Shown here piece by piece: positions 61,866 to 64,000 of a stretch of 64,000 bases of DNA. The DNA is from UBA3839 sp902776985 (lineage in GTDB: Bacteria; Bacteroidota; Bacteroidia; Bacteroidales; Bacteroidaceae). The translations under genes and the position numbers were made by a program. Below the pieces are notes generated by a model that saw only the letters and a program-made list of their open reading frames with translations, had not been told where the DNA came from and ran no database searches. Location: the NCBI GenBank assembly GCA_902776985.1, contig CACYSD010000027.1, positions 1-64,000 on the forward strand, written 5' to 3'. Within the stretch, counting starts at the first letter, position 1. Every line of letters begins with the position of its first letter.

Positions 61866-62434
61866 TATTCTTGAAACTCTTCCTTGTATTCACGAAGATA
61901 GGCATATTCAATTTCGGTGGAGGCTATGCCATGCTTTCGCTCATACAGAACGAAGTGGTGGAGAAGAATGCCTGGCTCACCAACAGCGAATTCACCGATA
62001 TCGTCGCTATATCACAAAGCACACCGGGGCCTATTGGCATCAACTGTGCAACCTATACCGGATATACAGCCGTTATCAACGAAGGTTATCCTGAATGGGC
62101 AGCGGTATTGGGTGCGATATTGGCATCTTTGAGTGTGATGTGGCTTCCATTCGTGCTTATGCTGATGATAAGCAGATATATGATTAAGCACCACGACTCC
62201 AAACCCGTGAAGGATGTGTTCCGTGTGTTGCGTCCAGCCATTGTAGGACTTATTGCCGCAGCAGCCCTCCTGCTTATGTCGAAGGAGAATTTCAGCAGTC
62301 CCAGCGAGAGCTGGTTCCAGTTCATCTCCAGCATCGTCATCTTCTGCTTCGCCTTTGCCGGCACCCGAATCTACAAGATTCATCCCATCCTCATGATTCT
62401 CCTCTGCGGTCTTGCAGGACTTATAATATACTAA
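61862..62434 (+). CDS. Chromate transporter family protein, C-half
   Basis: 190 residues with a CHR domain (FNFGGGYAMLSLIQNEVVEK, ISQSTPGPIGINCATYTGY) and about six transmembrane segments. It starts inside the stop of the first half, so the two are made in equal amounts and should form a heterodimer. A lipoprotein gene follows 14 bp later. Confidence 0.92.
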   Translation: MIFLKLFLVFTKIGIFNFGGGYAMLSLIQNEVVEKNAWLTNSEFTDIVAISQSTPGPIGINCATYTGYTAVINEGYPEWAAVLGAILASLSVMWLPFVLMLMISRYMIKHHDSKPVKDVFRVLRPAIVGLIAAAALLLMSKENFSSPSESWFQFISSIVIFCFAFAGTRIYKIHPILMILLCGLAGLIIY

Positions 62435-62448
62435 CACCTATTTCCCCG

Positions 62449-63237
62449 ATGAAAACAATCAATGCAAAGAGTATTTGCAGATTGTACGCATGTATAATCT
62501 GCGTGTGTCTGATTTGTGTTATAACCGTCAGTTGTAAAGAGGTTGTAAACAAAATTTCAGACGGTTTCGACGGACCTGAGAGTATATACATGGAATTCCG
62601 TGAGGCATATACGATGGATGAAGTCTTTTCTGATCTTGTTGAGATAGACAATGCTCTTAAGCCCGACACTCTCAACACGGAAAAGAATCCCTTGTTTGCA
62701 TCCGACGAAGAACTGAATACAGATAAAGGACCTCTGTTTCGTCTGTTGAAAACAGGATATACAGGTTCGTCTGTAATCGGGTTTGCTCAAGAGAAGGACA
62801 CAGCAGAAGTCTCCCGTATCATCAACGAAGGATTTAATGAGATGGGCTACGATGGGGTTTTCTCCATTGCCTGGGGAAATCATCCGGTGCCGGATATGCA
62901 GAATGATGACAGTCCTGTCTATGAACTATATGTCCTTCATGCAAAAAACAAAGACAACATCACTATTTCCAATGGTGACATAATGGAAGCCCGCTGTGAT
63001 GATAGCCAATCATACATTTCCATAAACCTTACCATGACCGAGGAGGGAGGAAGAAAATTTGAGAGCATGACTCGCAACAACATCAATAACTACATCGCAA
63101 TTCTTGGCAACGGACGCGTTTACAGTGCACCTAGGGTAATGTCGGTAGTCTCTGGGGGCAAAGTTGAGATAACGGGTAATTTCTCAATGGATGAAGCCAG
63201 ACATATTGCCAAAGTACTGACAGCCCACAACGATTAA
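62449..63237 (+). CDS. Lipoprotein with SecD-P1-head-like domain
   Basis: 262 residues. A long signal sequence ends in ITVSC, with Cys29 as the lipidation site. The last about 75 residues (SYISINLTMTEEGGRKFES, NYIAILGNGRVYSAPRV, GGKVEITGNFSMDEARHIA) match the P1-head subdomain of SecD, including the saP and tG.fs.dEA positions. There is no membrane channel part, so it cannot replace SecD. The N-terminal half (about 30-180) is not recognised. It may be a periplasmic accessory of protein export (inference). It is 14 bp after the chromate-transporter pair and is followed by a terminator. Confidence 0.82.
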   Translation: MKTINAKSICRLYACIICVCLICVITVSCKEVVNKISDGFDGPESIYMEFREAYTMDEVFSDLVEIDNALKPDTLNTEKNPLFASDEELNTDKGPLFRLLKTGYTGSSVIGFAQEKDTAEVSRIINEGFNEMGYDGVFSIAWGNHPVPDMQNDDSPVYELYVLHAKNKDNITISNGDIMEARCDDSQSYISINLTMTEEGGRKFESMTRNNINNYIAILGNGRVYSAPRVMSVVSGGKVEITGNFSMDEARHIAKVLTAHND

Positions 63238-63260
63238 GATTTATGGAATAGTTTAAAACC

Positions 63261-63304
63261 AAAAAACGGCTGAAGTCCTATATTGGATTTCAGCCGTTTT
63301 TTTT
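63261..63304. terminator. Bidirectional terminator
   Basis: AAAAAACGGCTGAA (63261-63274) pairs with TTCAGCCGTTTTTT (63289-63302). It lies between convergent genes, with A-run and T-run on opposite sides, so it can act in both directions. Confidence 0.9.
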
Positions 63305-63333
63305 ATGTCAATAATATATCTTAAAATATTCCT

Positions 63334-64000
63334 TCAATCTTCTTCCTTCTTCCCTTTCAGAGAACCTTCCTGTGAACCCAATAACGTCGGTAATGGAACT
63401 GCAATTCTATAAAAATCCCATAGACAGCGGTCTTCCGTTTTTAAGAAATCTTCCAACCGCTTCTTCTTAAACGGGTTTTCTTCCTCACCTTCTACTGGAT
63501 AGATGATTACACATGGTATATTTGATTCCGGCTTTGTCGGAAAAATCCACTTGTCACGGCTATATCCACTCAGCTGACGGACAATATAAGTATCGATATT
63601 GCCATTCTCAAACCTTGGAATATACTTAGTATCTAATACGACTTGGGGAGAATAGCAAACAAAATCAGGATACCCAGTATGACCATGTACCTGATAATGA
63701 ATCATTTTTCCATAAGCTTCACGAAGTAATCCTAATACATAGTGTTCATAAAGCATAGCCATATCAATCCAGAAGACAGGGCAATACTCTTCTTCAGCTG
63801 TGGTGATATTGGTAATGCTGTAGTCATAGCGATGTAGTATCATCTGTGCAAGCTTGATAGCATCATCGTATTCCTTGAATAGTTTGTGATGCTTGATAGC
63901 CTTGACTTCCCAAACTTCAATTTGATCGCCAACATTACTAAAAGCAGCCAAACACTCATGAATGGTGTGCTGAAGAGAAAGAAGACTTTCGGAGATTCCA
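63334..64000 (-). CDS. mcrC: McrC-type 5-methylcytosine restriction component, C-terminal part (cut by window edge)
   Basis: The minus-strand frame stays open to the window end, so the start lies beyond 64000; about 222 residues are visible. The pattern WIDMAMLYEHYVLGLLREAYG is typical of the McrC core. YPDFVCY followed by VVLDTKYIPR gives the PD-(D/E)xK nuclease residues. DTYIVRQLSGYSRD matches the tail of the nuclease fold. McrC cuts DNA when loaded by the GTPase McrB, whose gene would be expected upstream, outside the window. The basic, charged C-terminus (SLKGKKEED) is variable in the family. Confidence 0.82.
   Translation of the reverse strand, partial: GISESLLSLQHTIHECLAAFSNVGDQIEVWEVKAIKHHKLFKEYDDAIKLAQMILHRYDYSITNITTAEEEYCPVFWIDMAMLYEHYVLGLLREAYGKMIHYQVHGHTGYPDFVCYSPQVVLDTKYIPRFENGNIDTYIVRQLSGYSRDKWIFPTKPESNIPCVIIYPVEGEEENPFKKKRLEDFLKTEDRCLWDFYRIAVPLPTLLGSQEGSLKGKKEED

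Noticed and set aside
63949..63951. TTG as the start of the McrC gene
   Set aside because: The frame stays open to the window edge and the visible part lacks the N-terminal half of McrC.

Overview
The window comes from the chromosome of a Bacteroidales bacterium, most likely Prevotella or a close relative. Evidence seen: eighteen upstream regions carry the Bacteroidetes -7 promoter box TAnnTTTG; there is a DUF2723/GT117 membrane glycosyltransferase, a DUF6089/PorG-like protein beside uppS and bamA, a DUF2851 protein, a DUF6242-like lipoprotein, tandem FKBP isomerases next to an Lrp regulator, and a topA-aroK-speA run. No rRNA, tRNA, CRISPR array, transposase or prophage gene was seen.

Layout. 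1-5.6 kb: a secreted propeller-like protein, then three FKBP prolyl isomerases (cytoplasmic, lipoprotein, periplasmic). 5.7-7.4 kb: an Lrp/AsnC regulator, a hairpin- and repeat-rich gap and a hotdog thioesterase. 7.6-15.1 kb: GT117, polysaccharide deacetylase, queG, a gluconate 5-dehydrogenase-like SDR, ribD. 15.2-22.2 kb: an envelope-biogenesis run (lipoprotein, porG-like, uppS, bamA, two OmpH/Skp chaperones, a small ORF). 22.2-25.5 kb (minus): a PAP2 membrane enzyme, prmC, recX and dus. 25.6-33.7 kb: an epimerase, rnr, and an outer-membrane barrel plus large TPR protein. 34.0-35.1 kb: an ECF sigma factor and a probable anti-sigma factor. 35.3-45.5 kb: a carbohydrate-active-enzyme island (GH127/146, GH115, GH29, GH2) without SusC/SusD. 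45.5-53.5 kb (minus): speA, aroK, topA, fhs, DUF2851. 53.6-63.2 kb: dapB, lepB, wbqC-like, xth, purL, a split chromate transporter and a lipoprotein with a SecD-P1-head-like domain. The right edge cuts an McrC-type restriction gene.

The most unusual region is the enzyme island. It looks like two alternative cassettes stacked in tandem between the sigma factor and speA. The divergent sigma/GH promoter is present twice. The 5' end of the GH2 gene is present twice. A 268-bp internal piece of a diverged speA, differing from the resident gene almost only at synonymous sites, is stranded between the cassettes. The island also shows decay: an amber codon in the GH115 signal peptide, a 38-bp frameshifting deletion in the full GH2 gene, and a truncated first GH2 copy.

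A second theme is a set of short dispersed repeats: 7-bp and 8-bp tandem tracts, often directly before start codons; C-rich/G-rich hairpins; a 117-bp element; and a 10-bp CCTAGG array. Several tracts have entered coding sequence in or beside the island (GH127 signal peptide, GH2 twice, the sigma-factor C-terminus, the GH29 interdomain linker).
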